64,000 bases of DNA from Zantedeschia hybrid cultivar (taxonomy: Eukaryota; Streptophyta; Magnoliopsida; Alismatales; Araceae), in NCBI GenBank assembly GCA_030544215.1, contig JARZZO010000010.1, positions 54,663,564-54,727,563 on the forward strand. Reading direction: 5' to 3'. A model generated the notes under the pieces. It was not told the DNA's origin, did no database searches, and saw only the letters and a list, made by a program, of their open reading frames with translations. Position numbers and translations under genes: made by a program. The stretch's first letter is position 1. Each line of letters begins with the position of its first letter. Below are positions 21,199 to 36,100 of this stretch, piece after piece.

Positions 21199-24100
21199 CT
21201 GCAGGAAATATGATGCATAATGAACATAGAAAACACCTCCTTAAAGTGAAAAGTATTAACTCAAACTAATTCAGGAAAGAGTAACATAAGATAAGAAACA
21301 TGACATCCTTACAAAGAAATAAAACTAAATCCCATGAGTTTCCAAAAATCTGAGATAAAAAGACTCCTGAAAAGCCAATAGCTTTCTTCGACAAAGCAAA
21401 ACTAAGATAGTACAGGTCTTGTCCAATGACCTTACAGAGCCAGTTTAAATGTGCCATCTTACATTCAAATAGATTTTGGGCACTTCCTGATGTTAATACA
21501 TATTTCATCACCTTGTGCTCATGAAACCACATGTCAAACTAAAACAAAAAGCTACAAGGTTTTGTTGCTGTATTAAATACCTAAGCAACTTTGCATTGCT
21601 AATATAATATATATATATATATATTATATACAAGTATAATATAAATTAAGACTTGGTGTTTGCTTATGTTTTATTAATCAAATACAGTATAAAAAGAACC
21701 TTATACTTTAACAAATTTAATGCAAGTTTCAATCTTTATCAAAAACATTAGTACTCTGCTTCAAGAGTCTCAAAACTCCCTTTCCTCCTTCCTCCCCCCC
21801 CCCCCCCCCAACACACACACCAACTCTCTCCCCTCTGGTTACTGGCCTCCACATTCCTCCCATACTAATAATAGCATTGATATTCTAGACTCCAAAAACA
21901 TTAGAATCAAAACTAATATTCCCACCAAACAGGGCAAAGAGCACTACACTGTTCATATGGGAACAAACATAATGAAGTCAGTCCAAACAATTAGACATCT
22001 ACTTTATTATGTCAAACTGGGCAAAACCATTTGGATTCCCATTTATTAAACCTTAACCATTTTCCCAGAGCCAATGACTGAAGGACCAGCTGAACTGGAT
22101 TGAAGCTAGCTGGGACTGTTCACATTTTGGTCACTACCTTATCTGCATTAAAAAAGTATATAGAAACCCTCGCTTCACATGTTATTCAGGGATTATGGTG
22201 CGAGCTGAAGGGTCGTCGAAACCCAACTATGGAGCCAGCTACCTTATGCAGCTAGCACTGATTCTGGGATGAAGGGGGATGACCATGGAGATTCTGGGAA
22301 GGCGGAGATATCACCACAGACCTCAATTGACACGGGTATACTGTTATCCAAAATTGTAACCCCCCCCCTAACAACACCACAAGCTCCAATCCCTGTCTTC
22401 CTCTTTTCTTTTCTCACGGCATCGACGATAAGGCAGATTCTATACCCACCGGAAAGGAAAGCTGTTTCTGAGGGAGCAGTCATAGGCAATAATTATGGAG
22501 GAGAGAAGGTGTCTTTCCTCTCAGATTGGGAGAATAATTGCAGAGAAAGCAGCAAGGGAATCCAGGTCTAGAATAATATTCAGCAGTTTCAAAAATTATG
22601 GGTTGAATTGGAAAATGGCAAGAAAATTGTGAACAAGAAAGCTAAAAATTGTGAAGCGGACAAAAGGAGTAAGGACTTGAATCATATTAGATGTATTAAG
22701 AGCGAGGATAGTAAGGTTCTAGTAAAGGATTATAATAGTAGGGTTATAGGCGGAAACCGACTTGTCTTCGTTTGTGAGATTTTAGTTGGACGTCTTCTCC
22801 TCTTGTTAAAAGACCTTTATACCCCTACCAGTAACTCATATGTGGCTTTGTAAATTGGTAATATGCATTTAAGAATTGTTAATGTGCTCAGCAAGTTCTT
22901 ATCTTAGTATGTTGGTTTTTTTAATACGTTTGCATAGGAACCTGTTCAAGCACTAATCTTGCATTGCATGTAGCTTTTAAAGGAATTGTTTAGACATCTA
23001 GTCAATCCACCTAGCATCTTTTATGGGACTATACAAATTCTGCACAAATATAAAGTGACATATACTTCATCAAGGTACTTGCCAATGAAGATCATAGCAT
23101 AAAGTTTCTTGCTAGAAAAGATCCTTCTAGCAAGTTTGGTCAAACTGGGGGGGGGGGTGTCGGTACGACCCGGAGACTTGAAAACTGATACATCTCATTG
23201 GGCCACAATGCAAGGTTCGGTTCGTCTCTATGTAGGACATGGCTCTTTATGTTCTTCATTTGACATAATGCATACTGCAACAACTGTAAGAATTGGCTAC
23301 AGCTACATGGCGACTAATAGGATGCTCCTGTGCTTGTTTGTAGATGCTAGCATAGTAGCTCTCGTGTTTAGTACTATATTATTCTTCATAGTGTAATCAC
23401 TAACGTTTAGCAAATTAAGATTTATAATTGAATTAGATACTATGATCCTTATATAAGTTAATATGAGATGTATGTGGTTAATAGCATTATAAATTAGTAG
23501 AGGACATATATAAGAAATTCAAATAAAAATGGTCCAAAAAAATAGCTGCCTTGGATTTGAGGCGGCCGCCTCGCCGCCTAGGTTGTCCGCCTAGGTAGTA
23601 AGGGGGTCGGCCGACTCACTCTGCCTAGGCATTTTTAAAACATTGTTAAGGAGAGATGTAGTATTTATTTTGAGAAATTGATAAACACATATCAATTCAG
23701 AAGCTACCGTTAAAGGGACTAATGAGTCTAGTACGCAAATTAACTATCATTACATTCGACAAATTAGAAGTTCAGAAGTTGAAGATGATCTAAAAGGATA
23801 AGAGTGTAAGTTTAGAAAAGTGTAGGTAATATAGGTATTAAGTGGTTGACTAGACTTTTCAATAAGATTTTAAAAGAGAGGAAAATGTTGGATGATTGGA
23901 GGAGAAGTATTATGATTCCCTTCTTTAAAAATAAAAGGGATATTAAAAATTACAATAACCAGCGGGGAATTAAAGTTATAAGCCACGCTATGAAACTTTG
24001 GAAGAGAGAGTAGTAGAGAAGCGTCTTAGGTGTGTAGCTAATGTCTCGAAAAATCAGTCTGGTTCATGCCCAGTAGACCTACTACAAAAGCTATTTTCCT

Positions 24101-27100
24101 ATTAAGATAATTGACAGAGCACTTAACAATTTTGGGCTAGATTTGTCGTAGTAGAAGCATAAGAGCAAGGATAGTGGAAAAATGAAAATATTGTCATGGA
24201 TCATAGAGGTGCATGATAAGGAGAAATATCTTGTGATTAGGGACCTTATCATTGTGAAGGGTATTCAAATTGTTTGTTTGCAAGAGACATAGATTGAGCA
24301 ATGTAAGAGAAGCCTTGTTCAAGATCTTACAGATTTTAAAGATTTTGATTTTATGTTCAAAAGATCTTGCAGCAGATCAGGAGGGTCTTAATGTTTTGAG
24401 ACAGCAATGAGTAGGATGGTACTTTGTTGGAAATTGGTGAACCCTCCATTTCTATAAAGTTTTGTAAGTCTTCAACAAAGAGTTACTGGATGTTCTCAGG
24501 TGTAAGCCCTATATATTACAAGGATAGACATATCTTATGGGAAGATTTGAGTTCCTGTCAAAGCAAATTTTATCTGCCATGGTTTATTATTGTATATTTG
24601 AATAAAATCAAGAATCTTCGGGAGAGAGAGAGGGTACACAAACAATTTTTGGCATGAGAGAGTTCAATGATTGGGTGGATAGGTGTTGTCCGTGTGAACT
24701 TCCAATTACTAATCAGAGGTTCACTTGGAGTAATAATAGAAAGAGCCCTCCTTGTCCAAGATTGACAGGCTATTTGTGGATGATGGTGGGAGATTATCTT
24801 TTTGGTAAGGTTTCTCACAGGCGAGAACTGTTTCTGATCACCGTGCTTTGGTAGTTGATCACTTGATTGCAATGTTACAAGCAGCAAAAACAAGCCATTT
24901 AGATTTGAAAAACTCTGGCTTAATAGTGAAGAATTTATTTCGATGATTCAAGAATCTTGGTCCAGTATGCATGTCAACATTCGGAATTGGAAAATTAGCT
25001 TTGAAGCTCAAGGAGACCAAATTAAAAATTGGGATCTACGTGGAGAAGGGAAAGGACATGTAGAAGGGATACTCTGATTGAAGAAATAAACCTGCTTGAC
25101 ATTTCTGAGGAGCATTAGTTTTGTCCATGGAAGAAGAACAGAAAAAAGATGAATTTTTTTTTAAGGTGACCAATAGATCATAATTCATTGATGATTAAGT
25201 AAAAGAAACATAAAGGAGCAAAGCTGCTCAGAAAACACACAGGAAACCCCTTACAAATAAGAATAAGAAAGCCCCTCTCCAAGGGTGAAATAAAACTCTC
25301 CCACATATCTTATCAAGATGATAAGATAGAAAACAGAAACACAAAGAAGAAAATTACAATGATCAATCAAACACCCTCAAAGACTGCCTCAAAACAGACA
25401 AAATAGTGAAGGATTTCGGGTCCCCCACTACCCTAGCTGCTATACCCCACTCCGAAACCCATCTAATAACCCTGCGCAAGATGTTAGAAAAGCTGTCAAA
25501 CTCATCTCTAAATCTTCTAAAATTCCTCTCAGTCCACACTCCCCACAAAAATGCAGGGAGAATAAGAGACCACAGCTCCCTCTCAGTTGGAGAAGGACAT
25601 AGCTTAGCCCATCCATCGAGCATTTGAAGCACAGAAGAAGGTTCCACCCAGCTGATATTTAGGCTACTGCAGCACAACATCCACCATGCTTGAACAATTC
25701 CACAATAGTAGAACATGTGTTCCACATTCTCAATAAATCTGCCACAGAAAAAACAATTGAGTTTCTGCAAGGAAATGAACCGGCTCAGTCTATCCATGGT
25801 TGGTAGTCTACCCAAAGCAATCTTCCACAGAAAAATGTTGATCTTGCAAGGTAAATTCCTGGACCAAACTAGATTTTCCCAAGGCACTCTGACCCCACTG
25901 TCAGTAATTACTCTTATCAGAGCATTAACAGAGAAAGTACTTTTAGGATTCCAAATCCATAATCTTGAATCATCACAGTTACTCTGCAGCCCAAAATTTT
26001 CAATACTGTTCAGCACAGCCACCAACTGTTGGATCTCCTGAGCTGTAAGATTTCTTCTAAAGCTCAAATTCCATGGGTTGGACTGTCCATATGTGTACAT
26101 CTCAGCCACAAACTTATTTTTATCCTCAGAAATTAGATACAAGTCTGCAAATTCCACTGGCAAAGGCTAACTCAACACCCACTTGTCTTCCCAGAATTCG
26201 ACCGAGCATCCATTACCCACGGCAAAAGAAATTGGGGGGGCAATCAAATCAAAACCATCTTGTAAACATTCCTCTAGATTGGGACATATTAGAAAAGTAC
26301 GTAGGACACAAATTCCATCTAGAAGTCCCATGGTAGTATTTTCTTTTGATGATTTTGGACTACAAAGCATCTACCTCTTCTCCCATTTTCCAAATCCGCT
26401 TGGCCAATAGAGCTTGGTTAAAAGTAGCAATCTATACCAAGCCTGCCCCACCTTGATCCTTTCTACTACAAACCTTATCCCATGCTATAAGGTGAAAAGC
26501 TTTTGAGTCTCTCTGCCCTCCTTCCCAGAAAAAAAGACTTATCTTAGATTCATGAATTCTCTCGACCTTCTTCGGGATTCTGAAAATAGAAAGATAATAA
26601 ATTGCCAAAGATGAGAGAACTGATTTAGATAACACCCATCTTCCTCCAGTTGATAAGAACCTGGCCTTCCACCCTTCCAATCTCTGCTCGAACCTTTTAA
26701 TGAGGTCATCCCAGTCCCTGACTTTACATTGAACATTAGATAGAGGGAGCCTTAGATAAGAAATTGGGAAGGATGACACCTTACATGTAAAAGAGTCAGC
26801 AATTTTCTGAATTCTTTCTGGACCTAAATTAATACCTACCACCTCATATTTTCGAAAGTTAATGGTCAGCCCTGTGATAGCTTCAATAAGTCAATAACCT
26901 CTTTATGTTTGTGATCATAGCCTCGTTGCCAGAGGAAAAAAAGCAATGTATCATCAGTAAACTGATGGTGTAAGAATAAGAAACCATCTCTCCCTAATGA
27001 AAAACCATCAACCAATCCTTGTGTTGCTGCCCTATCCCATAGAGTACTTAAAATCTATCCAACTAAGATAAAAATCAATGGAGAGATCGGATCTCCTTGC

Positions 27101-30100
27101 CTCAAACCCCTCGAGCTTTTAAAATAACCACATGGTTCTCCATTAAGCAAAATTGAGAATTTAGTAGTGGATATGCAGCTCATGATCCAACCAATCCATT
27201 TATGGCTAAAACCCATAGCTCCTAAAGTCTTTTGAATGCATAATCAACTTACCTGATCATAAGCTTTCTCAAAATCCAATTTGACTAGCACACCCTCCTT
27301 TCTACTGTTTTTCTGAGAAACAATGGCTTCGTGAGATGTCAAGAAGTTATCCAAAATGTACTTGCCCCTTAGGAAAGCTGCCTGATTAGAACTAATCACC
27401 TCCTTCAGCACATTCTTAAGTCGATTAACTAGCACCTTACTAATAATTTTATAGCAGCCATTAAGAAGCCTAATGGGCCTAAAGTCAGCCACAGTATCGA
27501 CCCCTTCCCGCTTTGGAATAAGAACAATAAAAGTGGAATTAAATCTTTTGATGCTCAGAGGCCTTTCATGGAACTCATTCATCACCTTCATCAAGTCATC
27601 TTTAATAATATCCCAAAAATACTGATAAAAACCCATGGAAAACCCATCCGGTCCCGGTGATTTGTTGGCTTCCATGCTAAACATTGCTGTTTTGACTTCC
27701 TCCTCTGAGAATGGGGCACACAGAAAAAAGATGAATTTGAAAGATACAATATGTTAAATGGCTCCAAGAAGAGGAAATTATATGGAAACAAAAGTCAATA
27801 GACTTGGTTACAGGAAGGGGATCAAGATACTGCATTTTTTTCATGAAGTGACCAAGGGAAGGAGGAAATATCCTTAAAGGGAAGATGTAGATGCTCCAAA
27901 ATTATCATATGAGGAGCAACAACATTTAATAAGTGAATTCTTGTTTTTAGATTTCTTTTTAGTTACGAATCTCTCCTAACAGTTTGACCGTACTACCTCT
28001 CTTTATCTCATAAAATTGGAGGTATGATCCACCCTTTCTTTGAAAAAGAGATAACTTTTAGGGTTTCTTGTTATGCTTCAAAACATATCTCACAATAATG
28101 AAAAAAATGTTTGAGTGATCATTTAAATAAAAAACTATCATTCAAATGAAAATTTATTTGTATACCCCTTGAATCTTTATAAACCACCATTATACTTCGA
28201 CTTGTAAGAAAATTACTTTATACTCATAAAATTAAAAACTTTTCCTCCTATACCTCTAACATTAACCATCAAGGTAGGAAGAATAGGAGATCGGGCACAG
28301 ATCGGCCAGATCCAAACTGATCGGATCGGCTCGATCCGAACCGATCGGATCCGATCTGGACCGGCCCCCCATTTATTTTTTTAATTATTTTATTAAGAAA
28401 ATGATCTGATCCCAGCCTATCTGGACTGATCCCGACCAATCCCAGTCTATCCTAACCGGTCCCCCATTTATTTTTTAATTATTTATTAAAAAAATGATCC
28501 GGTCCTAGCCTATCTGGACCAAGCCCGACCAATCTCAATCGATCCTGATCGATCCCGACTCAAACCGGTGGATCGGGGATTGGGATCAAACCGATTCAGG
28601 TCAAAATCGATCAGATTGGCCGATCCAATCTATGCCGATCCTGCCTTCCATGACCATTAGCAATTTAACACGCGAGACATGTTCTAACCAACATGTGAAA
28701 TGACACTAACACCCTCAGAAATAAGTTAAGTTTATAGACCTATGCCGTTAATTATGAAGAATCATGTTCTCATGCCTCTCTGAGGGGGTGAAGGGGGAGG
28801 GAAGACTAGGGAAGTGAGCAATCTACTCTCCTTCTCTCTCCTCTCCTTTGTTGCTGCAACCCAACACTCGCCTGAGCATCGGCCCCTCTGTCACCCTCTC
28901 TATGACTCTTATCGCAGCCACAACAACACAACCTGTTTCATATGCTTCACCTTGATGCTGCCATTTAATAAAATGGCCCTCCTCAATGTCTCTCCTTGGC
29001 ATACTCCAAGCATGGTTTGTTGGCCGGACAATTTTTTTTTTTTTTTTAAATAATCGGCTTGACTCAATTTGACTCAAACCAACTCAAATGATGTGTCACG
29101 ATACTTATCAAGTCGTTACAATCCAACATGATACAGACCAGTACATGACAATCTGATATGATATGCCCTAAGACTTATATTGTAATGACCCAATAAGCTA
29201 ATTGACCTAACAATTGTGCTAGTTGGTAAACTTTCCATGAAGGTCACCAATCCTAGGACTTCTCCCAACCGAACACGCTTAACTTCAGAGTTCTTTTCAA
29301 CTTGAACCCTGAAAAATAATTAGTTGGTGTTGTTGGTAGTCTACTAATTTAGTCTATTTAACATATTCGTCAGGACCATATTACATATAACTTAGAATCT
29401 AGTCACCTCCAAGTGACGTAGGTTTTCAGAGGTTTTTAAGCCCACCACACTACTGCCCCTGTCTACAGGATTACACTCGCCGAATCAAAGGTAATCAGGC
29501 CTTAAGATGCATAGTAGGTCTCAGTGTGGCCCTCACACTACAAGGAGAACTGTTCTAATACTATTTGTAATGACCTAATCAGCTAACTGGCCTAACAACT
29601 GTACTAGTTAGGGGACTTCTCATAAAGGTCACTCATCCTGAGACTTCTCTTAACCGAGCATGCTTAACTTCAGAGTTCTTTCCAACTCTAACTCTGAAAA
29701 ATGGCTAGCCGGTGTTGTTGGTAGTCTATTGATTTAGTCTATTTAACATATTCTTATAAGGGTCTTACATATATTTTCCCATGTTTGGGGCTTTTCTGTT
29801 TACATATATTTCCTCCTCCCCCCTTCACCCAAACCCATTTTCTCCCCTTCTCTCTTGTGAAAACTTTGGTCAAGGCTTGGGAGTCACTATGCATCCATTT
29901 TGGTGGACCAGATGAAGGATCCTTTGTTTCATCAGATGAGTTCAGTGAATATGACTGAGATCCTTTTATGTATTAGATGTCCACGATGACTTTGTATCAA
30001 ATTAAGTTCGTATGGTTTATTTATTTTCATGTCCAAGGCTGATCAGTTTGTTCTCTTTGACATCCATGTTGACTGTTTATGCTTAATTTCAGTTTGCATG

Positions 30101-33100
30101 ATGAGTAGTTACTTTAATTCATTTCATATAATAGGGTAGAATTTAACAAAACTCGGTTTAAAATAATGGCATTATTAAAACGGAAAATATAAAAAAGAAA
30201 CTCCAATTTGATGAGAGATTCACTTGAATCAGCCTGACACATGCATTTTATCCGAGATGAACCGAATTAAACTGATATTACTCCCATTACAGAGAATCTG
30301 AATCATCCTGATATCCTGAATTGGCCAACCTTGACTCCACATGCCCCTTGCAGGGCCCCTTACTTGACAGTCTCTAGCTCTCTGCTCCCATAGTCGCCAC
30401 CTCTTGCCATCACTTCTCCCACATGTCTCCTCAGGTGGAGGGGACTCGGCATGTTGCGCTGACAACAAACCCCCTCCTGCTGCCTCTCCCTTGTCCTGCT
30501 ATTCCCATGGCCTCAAAAGGCTTGAATGGAGATGCTCAGAAGGAGGGAGAGCAAGAAGGGACCTGCGGCTTATGATTCTTTCGTGGTGCCCTTTCTTCTA
30601 GTGCAAAGGGTGGAAGCTTGTGGGACAGGGAGAAGTGAACAGAAAAAATATGAGTGAATAGCCAAAACATGCAGTGACATATGCTTCAAGATAGTTGAAG
30701 CATGAAGGAAATTATCCAGTTCATACTTAGAGTTGGTGGAAGTGGTTATTGCATTAAAGATCTGACGGCATTACTTACATCATGAAAAGTTTGAAATCTT
30801 TTTATTTGCAAGGTAACATACGGTCACATTTCATTGAAAGGATTGAAAAAGTTACAACAGAAATTAGAAAAAGACACACGGGGTAAGAACCCAACCCCTC
30901 ACAAGAAATACACCATGAAAAGCCCACTACCTGTACAAAAATGCCTCCGTAAAGCCACTTCATCCAAACGATAAGGTGCAAACAACAAAGGCACCACCCA
31001 ATCCATACATACAATCTGGCAACAAATGATTTCCATCGACAGGCCAATTGGAGAATAGAACTGGCATCCACAGTAAATCCCGCAGTGATACCCTAGTCTC
31101 ACATCCAATTAATGGATTTTCTTAGGAAAGGTTTGACGCCCTTATAAGCCAGCAAAACTTGAAATATGTGTTTTCTCAAAAGGACTTGAATCTAAGCAAA
31201 CAAGATGGATAGAATTCATAAAGCACTGCAATTTGAATTGTCCTACCATCCAAGTAAAGCAAATATTGTACTTGATGCCTTAAGTAGAAAGACAACGGTA
31301 ACACATATGATGATCCATGAATGGAAGCTGTATGAGGAAGCGGCTGAATCTAGATTCAATATTCCTCTAAATAAATCAAAAGGGGTAATAGCAAGTTTAA
31401 CAGTTAGGCTGAATTTATACGAAATGATTGTGGAGGCACAAAAGGTAGATGAAAGTTCACCCCCAAGTTCTGTCAAACTTTTAAGCAAGGAAGGAAGGGT
31501 CGGCATGGATCAGATTGAATAAGCAGATCCAATCGAATTTGGGCTCCTCTGATCTGATCTCGTGCCCTGCTCCTCCGATCTGAGCAAGGATCAGCTGGAT
31601 TTACCGGCCCTTTGCACAGATCGGGCCAGATCGGTCCGATCCAGGCTGCAATGCCTAGTTTCAAACTAGCCGTTGGGGTGTGGGAGAGACCTTGGGGTCT
31701 ATACAAAAACCCCATTGGCCATTCTCCACACCATCCAAGTGGGATCTCTCTCTCTAAGCTCTCTTCCTCGCTCTACTTGCCCTCACTTGCTATCCACAGC
31801 TCTCATTTGTCCACATTGGGTTTTGACGGGTGGCACTCTACAACGATCGGACCGGCTTTCCACGTGCCTTTTTCTTTCTCTCTCTAAATTTCCTATTCTT
31901 TTGCTCCCTAACTCTATCCTCTCTCTCTCGCTCGCTCTCAAACTCTATTTTTTCTCTCTCTAACATCATTCTTTATTCTCTAACCTCTCTTTCTATCACA
32001 TATTTTCTCTATCTTTCTCTCTCTCTAACATTCTCTCTCATTTTAGGGACTTCCTTGCTTAATTTTTCTTTATGCTTTTTTCTATTTGTAGATGTCGACA
32101 TCAGCCTACAATAAATGTCAGTATACAAATATTTAGTGCTAAGTCTTTCCTTTACATGTGCGATTGTTGTTGTTTTTTTTTTTCTTCATTTTCAGCTACT
32201 TTGTTTGCTATCATATAATAATTAGGGGTAAGGTTTTATGTCCCCCCATGTATCCAAGCTTTTTTGCCAATTAATAAAATCCCCAAGGCTTACCCGAGGT
32301 CCTGGATAAGTTTCGTGCAAAGGGAATCCTTTTTCTATTTTTCACATTTTTTTTTTTGCATTTTTGAATTTTTTTAGTCATTTTTTGTAAAGAAATGGGA
32401 GTCTGGACCTGATCAGTGCGGATTAGTCCAGGATCAGATTGGATCGGCCGATTCAATCGGATAGGACTGGGCCGATCCCATGCTCGATCCCCAATCCTTC
32501 CTTGCTCTGAATGAAGATTAAGAGGACAATGCTGTCAGATTCAGCGGATGACTATATGTTCCTCCTAAAGAAGATTTAATGAACAAATTATTAAAATGAA
32601 GCTCGCAGGTCAAAATTTGCTATGCATCTTGAGAGCACAAAGATGTACCAAAACATGAAGAGAAGTTTCTAGTGGTCAAAGATGAAACAAATGACCCAAT
32701 TAATTATGTAGCAAGGTGTTCAGTTTACCAGTAGGTGAAAACTGAACATCAGAACCCTACTGGATTATTACAGCCATTAGAAATTCCAGAACGGAAATGG
32801 GATTATGTTACTATAGACGTTGTGGTTGGGCTGCCTAGAACTCGAAAAGGATATGATAGTATCTGAATTTTGGTGGATAGATACAGCTCACTCCTTGGCC
32901 ATGAACAGTTCCTAGACTACAAACTGATATGCCAGAACATATATTAAGGATTTAGTTAAATAGCATGGAATCCCCATCACTCTTGTGTTAGAACATGGTC
33001 CCAAATTTACATCCAACTTCTGGAGGAGTTTTCAGAAAGAGTCGGACACTAGATTCGCCTCAAGTTTAACATATTATCCATAATCAGATGGACAATCAGA

Positions 33101-36100
33101 GAGAACCATTCAAACTCTTGAAGATATGCTTCAAGCTCACACACACATGCACATACATGTATGTATGTACGTATGGATGGATGGCTAGACAGATGTATGT
33201 ATGTGATGGATGCAGAGAGGGGGGGGGGGTGAGGGAAGCAGATGGAGAGAGACTTCTTTATTGTTTAAGAGTAGAAAAGTACCACCATCAGAAAATATTC
33301 CACAAATATTCTCCGCTAGTAGACAGCACTTAACCTGATAGGTATAAGGGTAGGAGTTTTATGATTTCAGGAGTAACAGGCTAATTATCTTAAGGTGAGT
33401 GGATAGAGGTTATTTTCAAAGATTGGAGGGGTATACAGCTAACTTTCCCAACATAAAATTCCAGTCCTTTTTAAAGCATACCAGCCTATCCTATAATCAA
33501 AAGGTTGATTGGAGAAGGGGCTGAGGAGTATGTCTGCTTGCCACAGATACTGCTTCACCATCTGCCGCCCGTGCAGGTGCCACCTGCCGATTCCCCTCTC
33601 CTCCCCTCCCGTTTTCTCCTCCTTTAGTGCCAGTGGCCTAGTGGCACGGTGGCCAGTAACAGTGGAGGCTAATTTAAGTATACAAGATTGGGTTAAACAA
33701 AAAATACAAGAAGCCATAAATATAACCAATGTGCGTACATTGTCCGACCATAAATTATTTCATGAAGCACACAAGCTATTGGGCAGGTGCCTTCCGACAT
33801 TGTCACACTGTACGTCATTGATTTAAACACTTTTCAGTTGGAAAAGCAAACATAACAAATGTAAATGACTTAAGCATTTGGTAGGACGACCAACATGCCA
33901 CAAATATGCCACTATGATCTTGACTTGCAACAGCTCTACCCAATTTTGCATTAGCAGACCATTTTCTGTGCTCTCCCTTGAAATGATCTTGAGAATAGAG
34001 TGGGTTGTGCTGTGGACAATGTAAAACAAATGTTCACTAGAGACAATCTGGTCCAAATATAAAATCCATGTATACCTTCTTTTGGTAACTCAATGCCATG
34101 AGATTTTTGATATTGCACCGGAGTGCTATCTTTATTAACTTCACTTGCAGCATCATGAATATGAATATCCTGAGGTATTGCCAGCAAAGTGCCCCCAGCA
34201 TTTTCAATTCCTTGTGCACCCTTCTCTTGGTCAAATGGCTGTTCTAGATTGAAAAAGAGAGTGAGACACAAAGCATAGCTCACAGTTGATAAATAAATGG
34301 ATGAGATAAGCAAAAAGATCGAAAAGCCTGCTATAATCATACACTGCATTGTGAAACTCCTAGATCTCAAAACTTAAAAAGGTACCTGTGCTGCCATTGT
34401 TGCTCGTATTTGTCTTGCTCTTTTGATCTTTGGTAACATTTTAGAAGCACCAGAATTGCACTTTTCGATAAACTTATGCTGCAAACAAGTTTCACATCAA
34501 CAGTGGCTTCCTGTTCAATAGTTTTAGTTTGGGCCTAAGATATGCAGGACAACCGAACACAAAACAATTTCCTTTTAGTACGTGACACCAAATGTTTCCT
34601 CAACAGACTAAACAAATCAGGAAAGATTAACTGCACCCATTGTGCTCATCACATAGAACAAAATAAGTCGATGCTTTAGATCCACTTCCCTTTATCCATT
34701 ATATGATTTGCTATGTAATTGTATCAGGATATGGAGGGAGAGAAAAAAATGTTCCTTCTAACCTCTTTTTTTTTTTTTCTTTTTTTTTTTTTAAATGAAG
34801 TGTGAATCATGGTTTGCCATATCGTACCGGATCAGGCCGACTCGTACGAGTCAACTCGTATCTGGAGGAGTCCGAGTCGCTGGACGGTTCGACTCGCCAA
34901 GTCACATCCGACTTGAGCTGACTCAATGCGATTCAATCTGACTCGTGCTGACTTTTACGTGCCTCGTGGGGACTCGATGCGATTCAATCTGACTTGTGCT
35001 GACTTTTACGTGCCTCGTGGTGACTCGATGTGACTCGCATGTGAATCATGACAAATTGTGCGATACGTTGCGATCCTGCACGGGTCATTGTGATCCGGCT
35101 CAAGCCTACTCAATGTGACTTGTATCTTATTAAGTAGACTTTTTTTTTCTAATTCGACAAGTAATTAGACTTTTTTCCTCCGATTAGTAAATAATTAGAC
35201 TTTTTTCTCTAATTTAATAGGATTTCTCCTAAATTTGTCTTAAAATCATTGTCATTAGTAAACTACTGGAGTTAGAAGTTTTTTCATATCATAATTATTT
35301 AGAAAATTAAAGAATCTAAAAAAATAAAAAATAAGCATAAATAGGCTTGATTCATGCGAGTCCGTCCGAGTCTGCCCAAGTTTGGATCAATATCATATCG
35401 TATCTAGGAAGATACAATCAGATACATATCAGCGATGCAACGAACCTTGGTGTGAATTATACCACTGATTTTATTAATCAGATAAACATAGGTAGTACAA
35501 TCAAAGGGATGAGGAGATATTCCTCAGTCACCAACAACAAAAAACCACATGAAAAAAAGAAAAATAGACAAGAAAAAAAAAAGGCTCCCTATAACCACTA
35601 TTCAAGCAATATCCCACTGTAAGAGATTAGGGCATACGCAAGGCACAAGGGAATATATATAAAAGATACAAGAGCAAAATGGAAAACATAAGAGACCATA
35701 TAGGACATATATAATCTCTCTCTAACACCTCCAAACACATGGTTGATCATGAATTGAGCTACCTAATTCCTGGAAGTGGAAGCTGTTGGTGACTTGGTAA
35801 ATAGATCAACAATGTTCCCAGTGGATGATATACAAGGAAGAGTGACCAGAGAGAGAACTGATGCACTAAATGGCAGCCAATTTTAGTGTGCTTTGCCTGC
35901 TCGTAGAACCAGATTGCTGACAATTTGCAGGGTATACGGGTTGTCACAGACTCACAATACAAAGGGGTAGGAGCAAGGTATGCAGCGCTTAGTTTTAAGA
36001 GAAGATGCTGCAGGCAGACAAGCTTACCAGAAGCATCAGCCATCATGCGATACTCAACCTTAGTACTGGAGTGAGAAGCCACTGCCTACCTCTTAGCATG

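Larger units (their letters stand above)
25138..27738 (-). mobile_element. 5'-truncated L1 LINE with 19-bp target duplication
   Basis: ACAGAAAAAAGATGAATTT is duplicated exactly at 25138-25156 and 27720-27738. A T run beside the left copy is the poly-A tail on the minus strand. In minus orientation the insert (27719-25157) holds RT fingers and palm (from 27684: NKSPGPDGFSMGFYQYFW, FRPIRLLNGCYKI, KLDFEKAYD), the thumb region (26842-26432) and a zinc-binding zf-RVT domain (26163-25363, a 266-codon frame ending near the 3' UTR). The endonuclease is absent, as expected for 5' truncation during target-primed reverse transcription. A few stops separate the frames. Confidence 0.92.

Noticed and set aside
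29241..29295. Functional 5S rRNA gene
   Set aside because: Only the internal region matches, with several changes. It is duplicated within LTRs, which fits a Cassandra TRIM.
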